A stretch of 64,000 bases of DNA from Penicillium oxalicum (lineage: Eukaryota > Ascomycota > Eurotiomycetes > Eurotiales > Aspergillaceae): positions 4,216,001 to 4,280,000 of the forward strand of contig NC_064650.1 in NCBI RefSeq assembly GCF_001723175.1, read 5' to 3'. The position numbers and the translations under genes were made by a program. Below the pieces are notes generated by a model. The model was given only the letters and a program-made list of their open reading frames with translations. It did not search any database and had not been told where the DNA came from. Positions within the stretch are counted from its first letter, which is position 1, and every line of letters starts with the position of its first letter. Of this stretch, positions 12,703 to 23,829 are shown in pieces.

Positions 12703-15451
12703 TCATGAATGTTCTTTCCTGACAGAGCACCGTCACTATAGAGTACACTTGGGTTACTACTCATCATTGTTGTTCGAGTTATTTCCAAAGCAAAGTAGAT
12801 TCAGAGAAGGGCCGTCTCACTCTCAACCCGCTGAGATTGAAGTCTCCCTTTCAAAACAAATCAGAATGTATTTTCCGTCTGGGCAATTTACCCCGATCCA
12901 TCCAAGTCCAGCATGATCCTGTCCACACCCCGACGAGAAACATTGCACGTTCAATGTTCCGTCATTGTGCACGCACAAGTGATTCATACCCGGGGAGATC
13001 AAGCAGCAACAACAGTATCCGGACTGGATGCTGGATCTCTCCCGGCTTTGATCGCACCAGACGGAGAGAACTGTCCACTCGACAAATCCGGCATATGATC
13101 GCACATGAAATCGTCACCGCCACCGCTGTAGATCGATGAAATGCACAGCCTCCGAAAGAGCCATGGACACGAGCACCTGTGGCTCAACCGCATGAAATTC
13201 CAAGACAAATCATCATTGGGGACGGACAAACTGGACCGCACATCCATATCCCTCCCCACCACGTTCATTATTCCGTATTTACTAGGTAGTTGATGAGTGA
13301 GTCATGTCACTCGTCTACCCAGCTAGACGAGTCCGCTCCGAGATCAACTCCATCGATCGGGTGAACTCCTCCTCTAATCTGGGTCGAACTGGGGATTTCT
13401 CATCTCCAGATTTGGGAAACCACAAAAAAAGAGCCGTGCCACTCTCCACCTGGGCTTCGTCAGTGGCTGTGCGTGAGCCTGTGACGGGGGGGATTACTAA
13501 CCCCCTTCGTCGATGAACCAACGATTCTCGAAAAGAGGCGCACGGCACTTGGGGAGGAAACCAAACTACTTTAAGTCTGTGTTCATAAGTTGTTTTTTCC
13601 CCCTTTATTATTTTCTAACTAGCGCCTACTGAATGGAGATGGTTGCCATGATGGAAAAGTTCCAATGGATGAGAGGAGGTTGGAGTTGGTTTCACGTGTT
13701 GGTCCTCTCCTCCGCTGAACTGTTGGCCAGTATGAAACACAGCCAGGGGGGAAACAAATGAGGGGAAAAAATCAAGAAAAAACAACAACAACTCAAAAAA
13801 CCTAAAAAGAAAACCGGTTACCCTCTGTCGTGCGAGAAAGGCTGTTCGCACGTGAGTTTTTGTCTTTCTTTCTTTCTTTTTTTTTTCTACGTTCTCTTCC
13901 ACTAGACAAAACTCGAGTCATACTAAGAAAATTCGAGTTATCGCATGAATGGATTCATCATGCCTGATGGGCCCAATTACATGTGTGGCGTGACCAATTT
14001 CTTGCAATGCCTCCTCTGAGTGTGGATGATACAGATAAACCAATTGTTGAATTCTTGAGAGGGGTAGAAGTAAACAGCCGAGCGCAGCAGAGGAAGATGG
14101 GACAAGTGTAGTGAGAGCAAGGACTGGTGCCATGTCATGGGGGGGGGGGGGGGATGTTCCCTTTCATCTGATTGACGTCAGCTTGACTCGGGGGTGCCCA
14201 GAGGGAGGAGGAGGAAGAAGGGGAGAGGTGGAAGGTTGGGCATGATTGAGAGTTCCACTGGGCAGGGATGGGAACTTGCGGGAAAAAAAAATCCATGAGG
14301 AATACTGACATTAGAAATCAGAAATCAGAAATGAGAGGATCTAGCTTCATGCCAGCAACGTGGTCTGCACTCAAAACTAAGCACTGGTCTAGTATAGTAG
14401 TAGGAGGGTGATCATGAGCTAATTCAGTCACGATGAAAGGCTCTGTTGGGTCTGGGTGCATTGGAGCCTGTTCTCAGTAATCTGTCAAGCCCTCGAGAGA
14501 CATTGGACTGCGTTGATAGGATGCAGTGGGTGCAGAAGCTGCAGAAGGGCTGCAGGTCGGGTAGCTCCATTCCGGTTAGCAACTGCGCCGTGCGTCGGGT
14601 GGGCGTTCGAGCTCAGGCGGACGGTGGAGATTCTTCCGTTCCATCTGAAAGGCTCCATAGTTCGGGGCCAGAGTCTGGACTCTCGGCGTCTACAACTGGT
14701 ACGAAGTACGGCACGACTGGCATCCGGGACCATATAGTACACGGGCAGCCTTATGGATAGAGGAGAGTGAAAAGGCAGCACTGTAGGGTGGAGCAGGGCC
14801 ATGAAAGCTAGACTGGGAGCTTCCTCCCCCCCCCCCTACAACAGACAGGAAATTGGTTATCTGTTCCAGGCATGAGACATGTCCACATTCAGGTGCATGA
14901 AATGAGTAAACATCAAACCGTCAAGGAACTGTTTTGGAAACTTTTTTGTCTAAATCAAATCCAGATGGTGCACGATGGGTTTCTCGCCACGATGGTGCTT
15001 TTCTTTTTCTTTTTGGTGGATGCCTGGAAGAAGGCAGGCGGTGAACCCATGACATACTTGCCCAAGGGGGGCGTGGTGGTCCCCATGTTCTTCTGGAGAA
15101 GTTGGGACGTGGAAAACCGATCGGAGGCCAGCCGCTCCACTCATCAGAATGACGTCAGGATGAGTGGTTGCGTCAACTTTATCGTCCGACGCGGGAACCT
15201 CCCTCCCCCGCGACAAACAACCATTTGACAGTAAAGGCGGACGAGAAGAGAGAATCTTACAATGAGAGGAAGATCAATATCACCATCACAAACACATGAA
15301 CAGATAATTCTTCAATGCTAGAGGTACAATGGAAAGATCATTCCATCCTGGTTCTTGTCTATTCTTAAGGGAGGACCTCCAGAGTGGATCGATTGGCGGA
15401 AGCGGCAGATTGGATTCAGTGCACCTGAATCCTAACCACAGTTACCCACCT

Positions 15452-15898
15452 TCAAGAACCAGACCGGGATCGAGCGAGGGGACCGATGGGGCCCACTGCA
15501 TGGGTGTAGAGTTGTGGAGAATCCCACCCACGTCGTATTCCCCTATTGTCGTCATCATCACGATGATCATCATCACTATCACCATCATCATCATCCATCA
15601 TGATGGTGTACCACTGTTTGCCTCTTCGAGAGAGGAAACAGATGAGCGGTACAAGGCTACAGACAGCGGAGATGGTACACAGACCCTCTCCGACCACCAT
15701 GTACACCTGGGAGCTCGTAGCGCTGAGCGACACACATACCGTCGTCAGACTGCTGTCCACTTGTGTAGCTTGACTGAATGACTGGATGAGACTAGAAGCT
15801 CCTACAGATTCCCGGCAGCGGGTCCAATGATGATGCGGTATGTAGCTCTGTGCCGCACAGGCTCCGAGAGTACCTAGTAGCAGCAGCAGCAGCAGCAT
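15452..15898 (-). CDS. possible small secreted or membrane protein
   Basis: A 148-aa frame opening with a poly-Leu stretch and an ACA-AQ site, which resembles a signal peptide with an AXA cleavage motif. A Cys-containing ectodomain of about 70 residues follows, then a hydrophobic segment (MVVGEGLCTISAVCSLVPLI), a basic stop-transfer FLSRRGK, and an Asp-rich cytosolic tail. The layout looks like a type I membrane protein. Caution is needed because the Leu run comes from a CTG microsatellite and the Asp run from a GAT/ATC repeat, so low-complexity DNA may create the appearance. An upstream in-frame ATG at 15964 would add 22 residues. It lies about 540 bases from, and divergent to, the HAM1-like gene. 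Confidence 0.3.
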   Translation of the reverse strand: MLLLLLLLGTLGACAAQSYIPHHHWTRCRESVGASSLIQSFSQATQVDSSLTTVCVSLSATSSQVYMVVGEGLCTISAVCSLVPLICFLSRRGKQWYTIMMDDDDGDSDDDHRDDDDNRGIRRGWDSPQLYTHAVGPIGPLARSRSGS

Positions 15899-16441
15899 GG
15901 ACGCTGAAAGTACCTTCCGACATTGGAGAGAGATGGTCGACCGATCCAGGGCTGACGCCCTCATGGTTTCATCGTCGTCATCCCCCTTGTGCAGAGCGGC
16001 CTTCTTTTTCTGGCCCTCAGCCCTGTCCCACGTCCTCTTATGCTGCCTCTCTTCCTGCCTCCTGCTCTTGCTTTCCTTTTCTCCCTTTCTTTCCCTTCAA
16101 CTTTCCCCCACATATCTGTGCACTCCGTCTGCGCTCCTGCTATTCCTCATTCCACGACTGTGATACCCCCTTAATTGACGACCCACACACCCGTTCATAA
16201 TTCCTATTTCTAATACCTTCAATAACCAACCCATATCATCACCTTCAACTGTCTCGGTGAATCCTCGAATTGGTGTGTCGCAACCTCTGCAGAAGGCCAT
16301 CCACGATAGGCGGCACGCACTGATTCCGAGATCCTCTCGCCAGACCCGAGCACATCCCAACTCTTCAATCCAGCTCACACGTCTGGGATTTTGAATACTT
16401 AACGTGACATTGATTCTTGCGTCCCGCATCCCACCGCCATC

Positions 16442-19439
16442 ATGTCTCCCAAGGCTGCAGTCAACGTGCCCACCGACACGAAGCAAAAGGAGAAGGTATG
16501 GACATTATTCTGTCCCTCTCAGGTAGAACCGGGCTCGAGGATGTTCCCAGTGGCTAATCAACATTACGCACGCGCAGGACATCAACCAGAAGCTCCAGTT
16601 GTTTGGAATCTATCATGGTGAGTCATCCAAGCAGAGCCACATGCCGAAAAAGGACCTGCGGAATGCATTGCTGACCGACCGTCTAGCCTTCAACAAGGGC
16701 AAGCTTCCCTCGGTACGTTGAGCGCAACGTCATTCCATTGCTATACTGCGCACGGCCGCCATCGAGCTCTATACTAAACAATCTTTCCCTTTGCTCCCAC
16801 AGAACAAACAGTGTGATGTTGCCTTGAACAGTGCCTTGGCATCCAAGGCCCTCTCCTCTCCCTCAAAGGAGCTGTCGAGCGAGGGTCGCGTCCTCGTCCA
16901 GGATCTCCGCAACGTCATTGAACAGGCCAAGATTCTTCTGCTGTGCAAGAATGAAGGCGAGCTGTTGCAAGACTTTATCTGGCAAGCTCAGCACATCAGT
17001 ACCGGTGAAGCCAAAGGTCTCAATGTGCCAGTCAACAAGGAGACTGGCCAGCAGGACGCCAACAAGGCACTGGAGGGCCTCAAGACCCTGGGCACCTTGC
17101 TGATCACCAATGGCGAGTTCCGCAAGATTTGTGAGTTACCACCCCCACGGCTGCACCTCCACAAAGCAGACCGCTGACATCGACACAGTGAGTGATGCCG
17201 TCGTTCTCATCCGTGACATGGCCGCCGATTCTGCGCAAAAGGCCGCCAATGTGGTTCGACCTCCCGAGGAGATGCTATCCAAGATCGACGAGCCCGCAGA
17301 GCAGAACACTTGGCACGAGAAGCCCAATCTGTCCAAGGATGACCTCAAGCAGCGTTTGAGCAAGAAGAAGACTGTGAGTCTCCACTGGTCGATTCTTCTG
17401 GTAATTTTGTTCTTCTTGACTAACAAGCTCTCAGGGCACGGAGACTACTCCCGCCGTAACCGAGTCTCAGCCAGTCGCCCAGGATGATGTCAACTCCATG
17501 ACCCCGTCCGAGCAGAGCTTGCGCAAGAAGTATGGCCAGCAGACTCGCGAGTATCTGTCCGAGAAGGTCCCCAAGGAGCGTCGCGAGCAAGTCATCTGGC
17601 GCCTGAAGAAGATGGTCATTGAGATTCAAGGTCACGCCGACTGTAAGTCATTGCCCCACGGTCACAGGGGATTGGTTCAAGAGCACGCACTGATCGACCC
17701 ACCAATTAGACCAGCAAGCAATCGAAACCCTGCTGTCCATGGCTGAGAAGTACGCTGGGCACACCAAGACTGCCTCTTCGCAGGGTGGCAGTGCCGTCCG
17801 TGACGTCCGGTCCAACGATCGCGTGCGATCTGTTGAGCACAATCTACGCACCTTGATCGAACGTTTTGCCAACAACACCTCCCTATCCGACTTCTTCGAT
17901 TCCCTTGACAACATCTACCGGGATGCCGATAATGACCCCGAGCTCCGCGGATGGTTCTCCAACATCGACACCTACATTCGCAAGTGCTTGCGGGAGCAGG
18001 GCTTCATCATGCAAGATGAGGCGACCCGCCAGTGGAACGAGCTCTACGACAAGGGTCGATACCTCCTTCGCGAGCGCTACCGTACCCACACCGATCGTGT
18101 CGTCGATGAGACCAAGTTCATGGCCGACCAGTTTGATCAGGATCCTCGCAACAAGGCCTTGGCTGATGCCGTTCAGAAGCTCTTCTTCGACCTGGGGCGG
18201 GACCAGGGTGGCAAGGTTGTGTTCAAGAAGCATCTCCTCAAGGATATTCGCGATGTCATCCTCCCCGGCTTGATTGAAAACGTCCGCTACATTCCCATTC
18301 CCCGCATCGAAGTCTCGGACCCTACCGCGGATGTGGTCATTGAGAACCTCACTATCGAGAGTGACAACCTCATGCCCAACGTGGTCGAATTCGGTAGCGA
18401 TAACTATTTCCGCTGGGGTCGCAAGAAGATCAGTAACAAGCACGACAACAAGATCATGATCGCCGCCTCTGGCATTCAGGCTGATCTCCGCGACGTCAGC
18501 TACTACATCAAGAAGAAGGAGGGCTTCCCCTCGCTCACCGACATGGGTGTCATGGACATCTTCTTGGGTGGTGAAGGGTTCGGCTTCAAGATTGCTGCCT
18601 CCACCGCTGACAAGAGTGACAAGGAGCACTTTGTCAAGGTCGACAAGATTTCCGTAAACATTAAGAATATGGACATCAAGCTGAAGAAGTCGAAGCACAA
18701 GCTCCTGTTTGCCGCCTTCAAGCCTCTGCTCTTCCGCGTCGTTCGGCCCGCGCTGGAGAAGGTCCTGGAGGCTCAGATTCGCAAGGCCTTCACCGACGCG
18801 GATGCCTATGCGCACAACATTCACAACGAGGCCACCCGTGCCCAGGAGGCTGCTCGCGAGAACCCCGACCAGGCTGCCAGCATCTTCTCCCGCTACGCGG
18901 ACGCCATGCGTGCCCGTGCTCAGTCCAAGGCTGAGAAGGCCCAGGCTGTCGCCAGCCGCACCAAGGTACAGACTGTTCTGACCTTGCATGATTCTATCTT
19001 CCCCGATATCAAGCTGCCCGGCGGAATCTCTAACAAGGCCACCGAGTATGCTGAACTCGCCGCCAAGGGCGAGAAGTGGGAGTCGCCTATCTTCAGCATC
19101 GGTAGCGCCGCCGAGTCTCGGGATATTCCTAGCGCTGGCACTGTCACCCGCAAGCCGCACACCACCGCTGCAGACCGCACCGGACCTTCTGGCCCCGGTT
19201 ATGCTTTGGCTGGCACGGGTGCGGCGTACACCAACGGCAACGCCATGCACAGCGGCAATGGTGCCCTCGGCAGTGTGAACGGCCACTCCAAGGTTGATGG
19301 ATACCCGTCTCGAGGTTTCTCTGACGAGGTGGACCAAGCCTTTGTCGACGGCAAGACCAATGGCTTCACTGGCACTGGTGTTTCGCCCATCGTCAATGGC
19401 ACCAATCAGCCCCTGAACCTTCCTGCGACCGCTGTCTAA
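16442..19439 (+). CDS. HAM1-like protein (DUF5923/DUF4449)
   Basis: Seven exons: 16442-16495, 16578-16617, 16687-16712, 16803-17130, 17189-17373, 17435-17642, 17710-19439. All joins keep frame and give 856 aa with a TAA stop. The N-terminal 600 residues are helical and match the HAM1 N-terminal family as I recall it. The later part, with the TIESDNLMPNVVEFG region and a KKSKHKLLFAAFKPLLF segment, matches the HAM1 C-terminal family, thought to resemble lipid-binding TULIP/BPI folds. A Gly/Ser/Asn-rich tail of about 130 residues ends the protein. No signal peptide or membrane span is seen, so a cytosolic or membrane-peripheral role is inferred. Molecular function is not established for the family. 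The short 5' exons (54, 40 and 26 nt) are typical of conserved Eurotiales genes. Confidence 0.85.
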
Positions 19440-20706
19440 GATGATGGAATGCGTTGGGTGTGGCGTCTCTGCTGCTCCATTCATGGGGGGTTTCAGCCCC
19501 TCTTCTGTCTTGGGCCACGCGGATCTCATGGTCTCTTGAATGCGCCTGGGTTCAAGTTTGTTGTACGATGGCTTCCTTTTCCTCTTTTGTCTGACTCGTG
19601 TTTTATTGTCACACTGGCTTTTTCCTTATGATTTCCCCTGTTGCGGATTGTTGATTATGTTCTAAGGACTTTTGCCCATGCTCTCAACCTTAGCAGGTAG
19701 CCTAATGAATACACAATGCCACCCGCTAATTTGTACTCTGTATTGAAGCTTCCCTGTGCCACCATTTCGTACGGGCAATAGCATACTATCGACGCGAACA
19801 GATGGAAGGTTTTTGTCATCTAAATATGTACTTTGCTCAAACGATGGGGGGAAAATGCAGGGAAATCCAGTTTCTGACTGTCTTTCGATAATTCGATCTT
19901 GAACTTCATGAATCGCCGTTGGGCTTTGTAGTATGATCTTTCGATATATAGTAGAGATCGTTGAAGCACTTCCAGTTTGATTTCCGGCTGGATATCCTTA
20001 TATTAGTTAATAACTGGTAGTCTGACAGCTGCTAAAATGGTCTGGAAGTTTGTCACAATCCATTTCGCTTCTACAGGTAGCCGGGCATAGATTGCGGACA
20101 GGGTTTCGTGTGTGTATAAGTGCACGAAGGTGATATAAATTGACGTATTGATTATGCGTGGGCGGGATGAGATTAGCGACCAATTACATGTCGGCTCAGA
20201 TCGAGGGATCAAGTCTTTGAATTTGATATTACCACCATGTCAATGAGTAGTATGGAGAGTACCAACACGTCCTTCTCATTAGCGATTGGTACCAATTGAC
20301 AACTGTACATATGATGTTCGCATCGATCGCAGCAAAATCGATGGTCCACAGCCTCCGGACCTTCTGCTGTACACTGCAGCCCCGCTTATTGACCTGGCTG
20401 TGGGACCCGTGATTTGACCATCCGCCCATCTCAGCCTCGACTCGCGCGATCATTCATATCGCTTGCATTCTTACTCATCTGGAATGCTTCGTGAGGCCTT
20501 CCCTACAGCCCCCAATCACACCGCGCATCTTTGCCAGACTCTCCCCACCGGTCTGTGGTATGTGACGTTAGTTGCTTGTTGTGAGCTGTACTCTCCCAGA
20601 CATTACTCGCCATGGATCTCCACGCCGCTTGAGCATTTTGTCCCTCCATATCGTCATTCACTCTGATCGGCCGACCGGAGCCTCTATCCTGTTGGAACTG
20701 ATCATC
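19440..20706. other. intergenic region
   Basis: About 1.3 kb: the 3' flank of the HAM1-like gene, then the promoter and leader of the acidic protein gene. Small open frames on both strands show no protein character. Confidence 0.6.
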
Positions 20707-23700
20707 ATGCCTCCGTCCACAGTCTTCTCTTACTGGCGCAGGGATCATCGGCGCTCGACCGCACCTCCAGCGCCCCAGTCGCCATCTTTGGGATCTAGAA
20801 GTGCGACGGACAGCCCGATTAGCCCGCCTCAGCTTCTTGGCAGTCATGATCCATCCGTCTCGAAGCAGCCCTCTGTCGATTCACAAGAGCGATTGGAAGG
20901 GTCCTTGCGGCACAGTCATTTTCAGGACGGAAGCGCGTTCAGGCCAACCACCACCGCCACCGCCTCAACCCTCCAAGATTCAACGGCGCCTTCGTCATCC
21001 TCCACTCCAAGCCCAGCTCGACAAACCCCTCCCTCGGCTGACAGTGACAAAGTGTCGGACGAAGCGGAGCTCGAGAAGATCATGAAATCACAGTTGAACA
21101 CGCTACCACTCCCGGTCCCCGACGCACGTTCCGAGCATGGGGATAGCGAGTCCAACTCGAAACCAAATTCACCATTCCGCATGTCGTTTGCCAAGGGTCT
21201 GCGGAACTTGCAAGTCTCACCAGCGGACATGCATCGTCGATCTCCGAGCGCGGGCCAAACCCCCTTCCGCCGGAAAATGTCGCCCGAGGATCCTTCCACG
21301 GAGAGGTCATTCGTATCCCAAGGAGACTCGAAGGCGGAACATGCAGCCACAACAACAGCAACAGCAACGGTCCGGCAGGTTGGAGGAGGAGCAGGAGGAG
21401 ACCGTGAAGGATCAACGGAGCAATCCCATCACAAGTCTGGCAAAGCGATGCTTCACTTGCTCAACCCAATGGCACTTCTGGCGCGCCGAAGGTCTGCTCA
21501 AATGGGTGGTTCTCGTGCGGATGATACGAAAATAAGCGCCCCAGATTCAATCCCCGCGATTCCGGACGACTACGATCCGCGAATTCGCGGGAAAATCGTG
21601 CATGACTTTTCAGCTCCGCGTCCACGCCGCAATGTGTCGTGGAATTCTGCGCTGGTATCTGACGCAGGTAACGGTACGCGTAGTTCAGAGGACTATCGCC
21701 GCAACGAGCAAACGCAGAGCAGCAATTATGACCATTCGCCTGCGTTCAAGGAACATTTTGAAGACGAGACGGCTGTACCCCAAGTAGAGAACACGGGTTA
21801 CCTTCACTCAAGTTTGATGACCGGATCCACGCAGCCGTCCGACGGGGACAAGTCAATACCGGTCTTTGCGCGGAAGTTACCTTCGGAAGTACCCGAACAC
21901 TCTCCACTCGACGAGAAGGACGCGTCGCCGCTGCCCAGTATAGTTGAAGACAAAATCGACGTCACACATACGAAGAAATCCGTGAGAGTGGCTCCGCAGA
22001 ACATGACCACTCAGCAGCCAGATCATGATGCGATTCCACTGGCTCCTCAGGCAAATGTTGGCCTGCCTCGCCACCTGAAAAGCAATGCCTCTCGGTTCAG
22101 CTTTGATATGGGTGGCGTGGAATCGTCTACGCAGGAAAAGTTACTCGAAGAGAAGCATAAGGAGAAAGAAGCTCGGCGCAAGATAGAAGATGGCTATTTC
22201 GATGATTTCGACGATGATTTCGACAACGATCTAATTGATGACTTTGATGGACTGGAGGAAAGGATTCCCGGTGTCAACGCTGACGATGATGAGGAGGAAT
22301 ACTATTCCCGACCGTCCATGAATCAATCATGGGCTGCCCCCGGGCTCTCTCCAGTCATTGCGAGTCCCACCGCACCCGTTCCACCCGGGGGGTTGGACAG
22401 TCATCTTGATTGCACAGTTGTCGAGTCGGACGAGGCAACCGCAACACTCATCGACCCCGAGAGCCTTCAGGGCCAAGCAAAGAGTAGCGGCGAGCTATAC
22501 TCTAATCAGCCACTCGTTGCCCCTCTGGGTGTCCCTACCGCAAATGCAGGACATCCTCCCGACCAAATCATTCCGACCAATGAGATTCATCCAGCACCCG
22601 TTGACGACGACGACCTCTACTTTGATGATGGCGAGTTCGGAGACCTCAGTTTGAATGCGCAAGACACGGGATTTGACGAGTCTGTGTTTGACGATGAGAC
22701 TAGCCATCTATATGCGAGAAAGCCTGTCAACGCATCGTTCACGCAGCCCACACAAATCCCAACCAGTACGATCCCCGAGGACGATACAACCGAAGATCAA
22801 CTTCTCCGTGAGGAGAGCGTGAGTGAGGGGCTCAAACACATGAACAGCCTAGCTGGCGGAGCTGCTCACACCAAACGAGGCCCTCTGGGTGAGCCCATTC
22901 CCAATTTGGGGCCTATCCGAACCCACGGGGGCGTACTCACGGAACAAAATCTGGAGGTTCTTCACAATGCTCTGGCCATTGCTGCCAGCGAGGCCGCCAT
23001 TCGGGGGCGCTTCGACCACACATTGAGTGTGAGTGAGCGTTCGGCGGCCCAAGAAAGCACATCACAGACATCGCACACTGCCGAGTCTCAGCCGGGATTG
23101 ATGTCGGATGATAGTCGTTTGAGTCAGGGCGTAGACATGGTCAGCTTCGATGATTTCCTCGACGAGAGAATCTACGATGATGATGACGACTACTACTACG
23201 ATGATCCCATCGTGGCCGCTGCCAACGCCGAAGCCCTCGAAAACGACGATGAAGGCTTCTACGGGCAAGAATTTGGCTTTTACGCGCAGGCCCATGGAAC
23301 GGATGGGAGCGAAATGACCAATGGTGGATACTTTGGACCTCGCGGCGTCGAAGGCCTCACACGCCGCCACAGCAGTCGCGGCAAGTTCCAAGAGCCAAGC
23401 CTGACCCCAATCACCGAGCGTAGCGAGTGGAGCACCCGCAATTCAGTCATTTCATTAAAGGCACACGGCGCGGCTTCTCATGCCAATGCATCGATGCCCA
23501 GTCCTGGTCTCGCACAGCTGGTGGATCTAGGCTCTCTCGATGATGACCTGTCTCTTAGCGCCCTGATGAAGCTCCGTCGCGGCGCCTGGGGTGGGAGCAA
23601 CGGGAGTCTCCGCAGTGGCGCGGCCAGTCCGCAACCACATACATTGCCCTCGTCGACCCATGGCAGTTTCACCGGGACCTCCGAGGTGAGTCCTTCAGAG

Positions 23701-23829
23701 GCTCGGACTTTGGCAGACGAGAATACAGTCATGCCAGCGCCGGTTCTCACGCACGACGGGGCGGTTGACGTCGATAGCCTCGTCTCCCAGGGGCACAATC
23801 TCCAGGACAGATTTCCTAGTAATATTTGA
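20707..23829 (+). CDS. large disordered acidic protein, function unknown
   Basis: A single exon of 1040 codons starting at ATG 20707, the first ATG in the frame; upstream codons are non-ATG. No known domain is recognised. The first 300 residues are Ser/Thr/Pro-rich, with a KSGKAMLHLLNPMALLARRRS block and an IPDDYDPRIRGKIVHDFSAP block that look conserved. Three clusters mix Asp/Glu with Phe/Tyr: about residues 494-530 (YFDDFDDDFDNDLIDDFDG), 632-650, and 813-850 (IYDDDDDYYYDDP). A likely amphipathic helix (EQNLEVLHNALAIAASEAAI) sits near residue 745. Downstream the protein returns to low complexity. The Ser-rich, acidic makeup suggests a phosphorylated scaffold or regulator. No membrane segment or signal peptide is present. 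Confidence 0.75.
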   Translation: MPPSTVFSYWRRDHRRSTAPPAPQSPSLGSRSATDSPISPPQLLGSHDPSVSKQPSVDSQERLEGSLRHSHFQDGSAFRPTTTATASTLQDSTAPSSSSTPSPARQTPPSADSDKVSDEAELEKIMKSQLNTLPLPVPDARSEHGDSESNSKPNSPFRMSFAKGLRNLQVSPADMHRRSPSAGQTPFRRKMSPEDPSTERSFVSQGDSKAEHAATTTATATVRQVGGGAGGDREGSTEQSHHKSGKAMLHLLNPMALLARRRSAQMGGSRADDTKISAPDSIPAIPDDYDPRIRGKIVHDFSAPRPRRNVSWNSALVSDAGNGTRSSEDYRRNEQTQSSNYDHSPAFKEHFEDETAVPQVENTGYLHSSLMTGSTQPSDGDKSIPVFARKLPSEVPEHSPLDEKDASPLPSIVEDKIDVTHTKKSVRVAPQNMTTQQPDHDAIPLAPQANVGLPRHLKSNASRFSFDMGGVESSTQEKLLEEKHKEKEARRKIEDGYFDDFDDDFDNDLIDDFDGLEERIPGVNADDDEEEYYSRPSMNQSWAAPGLSPVIASPTAPVPPGGLDSHLDCTVVESDEATATLIDPESLQGQAKSSGELYSNQPLVAPLGVPTANAGHPPDQIIPTNEIHPAPVDDDDLYFDDGEFGDLSLNAQDTGFDESVFDDETSHLYARKPVNASFTQPTQIPTSTIPEDDTTEDQLLREESVSEGLKHMNSLAGGAAHTKRGPLGEPIPNLGPIRTHGGVLTEQNLEVLHNALAIAASEAAIRGRFDHTLSVSERSAAQESTSQTSHTAESQPGLMSDDSRLSQGVDMVSFDDFLDERIYDDDDDYYYDDPIVAAANAEALENDDEGFYGQEFGFYAQAHGTDGSEMTNGGYFGPRGVEGLTRRHSSRGKFQEPSLTPITERSEWSTRNSVISLKAHGAASHANASMPSPGLAQLVDLGSLDDDLSLSALMKLRRGAWGGSNGSLRSGAASPQPHTLPSSTHGSFTGTSEVSPSEARTLADENTVMPAPVLTHDGAVDVDSLVSQGHNLQDRFPSNI

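Larger units (their letters stand above)
10769..15451. other. 4.7 kb intergenic region
   Basis: No convincing coding gene. Visible elements are an inverted TAGGTA/TACCTA pair at 11824-11868, a TAGG repeat at 12391-12414, G runs at 12687-12702 and 14139-14153, and a C run at 14826-14836. Open frames of 60-105 codons at 12.4-15.2 kb overlap on both strands and show no domain, signal peptide or splice continuity. Confidence 0.5.

Noticed and set aside
17883..19529. 548-codon open frame antisense to the HAM1-like gene
   Set aside because: It mirrors strong third-position bias in the sense coding exon; it has no ATG-supported domain, and the sense gene is secure.
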